DNA of 15,787 nt from Natronomonas sp. (GTDB lineage Archaea; Halobacteriota; Halobacteria; Halobacteriales; Haloarculaceae). Position 1 is the first letter of the stretch; each line of letters opens with the position of its first letter. A program made the translations under genes and the position numbers. The DNA lies in NCBI GenBank assembly GCA_007121575.1, contig SKKJ01000201.1, positions 1 through 15,787 on the forward strand. Reading direction: 5' to 3'. Below, one piece after another: positions 14,447 to 15,787 of the stretch. Under the pieces are notes generated by a model, which saw only the letters and a list, made by a program, of their open reading frames with translations, was not told the origin of the DNA and did not search any database.

Positions 14447-14941
14447 ATGGCAATCGAAGCAACCGTTGGCGAAGCGCTTACCGAGCGAGGTGAGTTCGTC
14501 GCCACGGCCGAGTCGTGTACCGGCGGGCTGATCGGATCACTGCTCACCGACGTCTCGGGATCGAGTGAGTACTTCGATCGGTCCCTCGTCACCTACAGCT
14601 ACGATTCGAAAATGGAACTGCTCGGCGTTTCCCGAGAAATTCTCGATGAGGTGGGTGCTGTCAGTGCACCCGTCGCCGAGCAGATGGCTCGCGGAATCCG
14701 CGACAGCTCCGGTGTCACGTGGGGCATTTCGACGACCGGAATCGCGGGACCGAGCGGTGGAACCGACGAAAAGCCCGTTGGAACGGTGTATATCGGCATC
14801 TCACACGCCGCACCGTGGGGAACCGGCGACTCGTGGTGCAGCGTCGAACGGTACGTCTTCGATGGCTCTCGCCGCGAAATAAAACGACGGATAGCCGAAC
14901 AGTCCCTCGAAGATCTCCACGCCGCAATCGAATCGGTCTGA
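14447..14941 (+). CDS. pncC: CinA C-terminal domain protein, nicotinamide-nucleotide amidase (PncC type)
   Basis: A 164-residue single-domain protein. The CinA-C signature AESCTGG is at 21-27, FDRSLVTYSYDSK at 43-55, and the active-site block TTGIAGPSGGTDEKPVGTVY at 96-115, so all family motifs are intact. The family hydrolyses nicotinamide mononucleotide to nicotinate mononucleotide and ammonia, a salvage step in the pyridine nucleotide cycle in the cytoplasm. Activity is inferred from the family, and the stand-alone domain without the N-terminal molybdopterin-binding-like part is common in archaea. The frame is open upstream to GTG 14306, but family homology begins just after MAIEATVGEAL, so I use ATG 14447. 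No Shine-Dalgarno is evident. The ~80 bases after the stop are AT-rich and contain the next promoter. Confidence 0.92.
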   Translation: MAIEATVGEALTERGEFVATAESCTGGLIGSLLTDVSGSSEYFDRSLVTYSYDSKMELLGVSREILDEVGAVSAPVAEQMARGIRDSSGVTWGISTTGIAGPSGGTDEKPVGTVYIGISHAAPWGTGDSWCSVERYVFDGSRREIKRRIAEQSLEDLHAAIESV

Positions 14942-14995
14942 AGAATAATGCTGTCCGACTCTATATAAATAATCCATCATAAACGAACGAACAGT

Positions 14996-15003
14996 CTTTT
15001 AGG
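14996..15003 (+). promoter_or_regulatory. TATA element of the DUF457 gene
   Basis: CTTTTAGG, centred about 25 nt before ATG 15024, predicts a leaderless transcript and so supports that ATG over the in-frame GTG at 15003, which would overlap the box itself. A second AT-rich word, CTATATAAAT at 14961-14970, lies farther upstream. Confidence 0.55.
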
Positions 15004-15004
15004 T

Positions 15005-15019
15005 GGGCGATCATCGCCC
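15005..15019 (+). promoter_or_regulatory. Perfect palindrome between TATA box and start, candidate operator
   Basis: GGGCGAT-C-ATCGCCC is a perfect inverted repeat with 7-base arms and a 1-base centre. It fills the space between the TATA element (14996-15003) and the start codon at 15024, where a bound repressor would block polymerase. With a 1-nt centre it cannot form a usual RNA hairpin loop, which favours a protein-binding site. Confidence 0.4.
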
Positions 15020-15023
15020 CCGT

Positions 15024-15512
15024 ATGAACAAAGAGGGCCACGTGCTCAATGCGGTGCTTTTGGGTATTGGACTCGGCTTTATTCTCGAACCGTCGGGAAC
15101 GTTCGAGACGCTTCGGACGATCGTCGCGGTGACGATTCCCGTCACGCTCGGTGCGCTGTTTCCCGACGTTGACACCGCGTTCGGCAAGCATCGAAAAACG
15201 CTGCACAACCTTCCGGTTCTCGGGATCTTCGTCGCCTTCCCGCTTTTGTTCGCGAACCTCAGTTACGTCTGGATCGGCGTGTTCACCCACTACGTCCTCG
15301 ATTATCTGGGAAGCCGTCGCGGGATTGCGCTCTTTTATCCGCTTTCGAAACGAGAGTACGGGTTCCCCTCGGGAGTGACGACGTCGAGCCGATTTGCGAA
15401 CGTCGTGACGATCGTCGTTACGGCAGTCGAACTCGCCGCCGCGTTCGTTATCGTTCACGTGCTTCCGGAGTATTTCGATCTCGGCGCTATCGCCGCGATG
15501 CTTCCGGTGTAA
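15024..15512 (+). CDS. Membrane-bound metal-dependent hydrolase-like protein (DUF457/YdjM type)
   Basis: A 162-residue protein with about four hydrophobic segments. Conserved polar residues match the DUF457/YdjM family: H6 in KEGHVLNA, D48 and D50 in FPDVDTAFGKHRKTLH with H56, R57 and H61, then H89 and D93 in THYVLDYLGSRRG. His and Asp residues of this kind could bind a metal at the membrane surface, and family members are annotated as membrane-bound metal-dependent hydrolases. The actual substrate is not known. The start is ATG 15024, decided by the TATA spacing. The gene seems to be transcribed alone. The final ~50 residues are a hydrophobic helix and a short tail ending MLPV. Confidence 0.85.
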   Translation: MNKEGHVLNAVLLGIGLGFILEPSGTFETLRTIVAVTIPVTLGALFPDVDTAFGKHRKTLHNLPVLGIFVAFPLLFANLSYVWIGVFTHYVLDYLGSRRGIALFYPLSKREYGFPSGVTTSSRFANVVTIVVTAVELAAAFVIVHVLPEYFDLGAIAAMLPV

Positions 15513-15759
15513 TCCCCGGGGAACGGGTCGAAACGGTTCGCGCGCGATCGGTTAGTTTTCGATGGGCGTTCTCTCCCCGTACTGAACCTCCTTTGACCGA
15601 ACTGTACGATGACGCCGTATAATATTCTCTATGTGTAATTGAATCCGCGCTTGCTGTTCGAATACGCGCTAATATTCCGGATACTTACCACTATCTATTT
15701 AAAAATTGCTAAAAACGAGTATTTATTATAGATCTACGAAACCCATCACGTGTCGTACC
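15513..15759. other. Intergenic stretch with AT-rich right half
   Basis: The 247 bases between the DUF457 gene and the next start contain no gene with a normal start codon. The left part (to about 15600) has normal GC. From about 15610 to 15745 the sequence becomes strongly AT-rich, with words such as TATAATATT, TATTTAAAAATT and TATTTATTATAG. On the minus strand a 38-codon open frame (15552-15668) encodes RVFEQQARIQLHIENIIRRH and a further 18 residues ending TPIEN, but it has no ATG or GTG; see findings. No transposon ends or direct repeats are evident within the window. Confidence 0.6.
15719..15729 (+). promoter_or_regulatory. Possible TATA element of the gene at the right edge
   Basis: GTATTTATTAT, centred about 36 nt before ATG 15760, would place the transcript start near 15750 with a leader of about 10 nt. 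The whole surrounding stretch is AT-rich, so the assignment is weak. Confidence 0.35.
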
Positions 15760-15787
15760 ATGGCATTAGAACTGTACCTGCAGATCG
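15760..15787 (+). CDS. Start of an unidentified gene, nine codons only
   Basis: ATG at 15760 opens MALELYLQI and runs off the window. Support comes from the AT-rich promoter-like DNA just upstream and the return to normal codon use. Nothing can be said about the product from nine residues, and it could be a chance ATG. Confidence 0.4.

Noticed and set aside
14942..15000. Terminator after cinA
   Set aside because: The region is AT-rich but has no clear T-run directly after the gene; the T-run at 14996-15000 is better explained as the TATA box of the next gene.
15003..15023. GTG start seven codons upstream for the DUF457 gene
   Set aside because: It falls on the TATA element and reads MGDHRPR across the palindrome. 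ATG 15024 has leaderless spacing and the family-like MNKEGHVLNA start.
15513..15787. Insertion sequence end or attachment site
   Set aside because: The AT-rich composition is suggestive, but no terminal inverted repeat, target duplication or transposase text could be identified within the window.

Overview
This window is haloarchaeal chromosome (Halobacteria). The proteins are rich in Asp and Glu, coding GC is high with many gatcg/cgatcg words, and several genes have TATA-like boxes about 26 nt upstream of a start codon, as in leaderless transcripts. Archaeal informational genes (ribosomal protein L18Ae/eL20, prefoldin alpha, FtsY) and an archaeal pantoate kinase confirm the domain. I cannot name a genus. 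The region looks mostly like core genome. No rRNA, tRNA, CRISPR array or complete insertion sequence was seen.

Layout: (1) 1-1212, the 3' end of a small two-helix membrane protein gene, overlapping a PAP2-family membrane phosphatase gene. (2) 1285-3394, a translation and protein-targeting cluster: rpl18a, pfdA, ftsY, then a small membrane-anchored protein with a pilin-like beta domain. (3) 3479-4717, ilvA-type threonine ammonia-lyase with an ACT-like tail, converging on pantoate kinase (minus strand, 4723-5544). (4) 5720-14173, a nine-gene operon for a multisubunit Na+(K+)/H+ antiporter of the Mrp/Mnh type, in the order E, F, G, DUF4040/MbhE-like, B, C, and three large antiporter-fold subunits D1, D2, D3. 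(5) 14174-15512, a probably damaged or unrecognised short gene, a CinA-C/PncC amidase, and a DUF457-type membrane-bound metal-dependent hydrolase. (6) 15513-15787, an AT-rich intergenic stretch and the first nine codons of a further gene.

The Mrp genes should make one membrane complex that couples proton movement to sodium extrusion, which matters to a cell living in near-saturated salt. The canonical large MrpA protein is split here: its C-terminal DUF4040/MbhE part is a separate gene, and its antiporter module is one of the three D-type proteins. All junctions in the operon overlap (seven ATGA overlaps and one of 8 bp), so translation is probably coupled.

Most notable observations: subunit E carries a soluble Usp-like N-terminal domain and an acidic tail; D2 has a roughly 140-residue acidic and histidine-rich insert; D3 has lost the conserved channel lysine and one conserved histidine; a perfect 15-bp palindrome lies between the TATA box and start codon of the DUF457 gene; and the segment before cinA looks like a gene interrupted by frameshifts.
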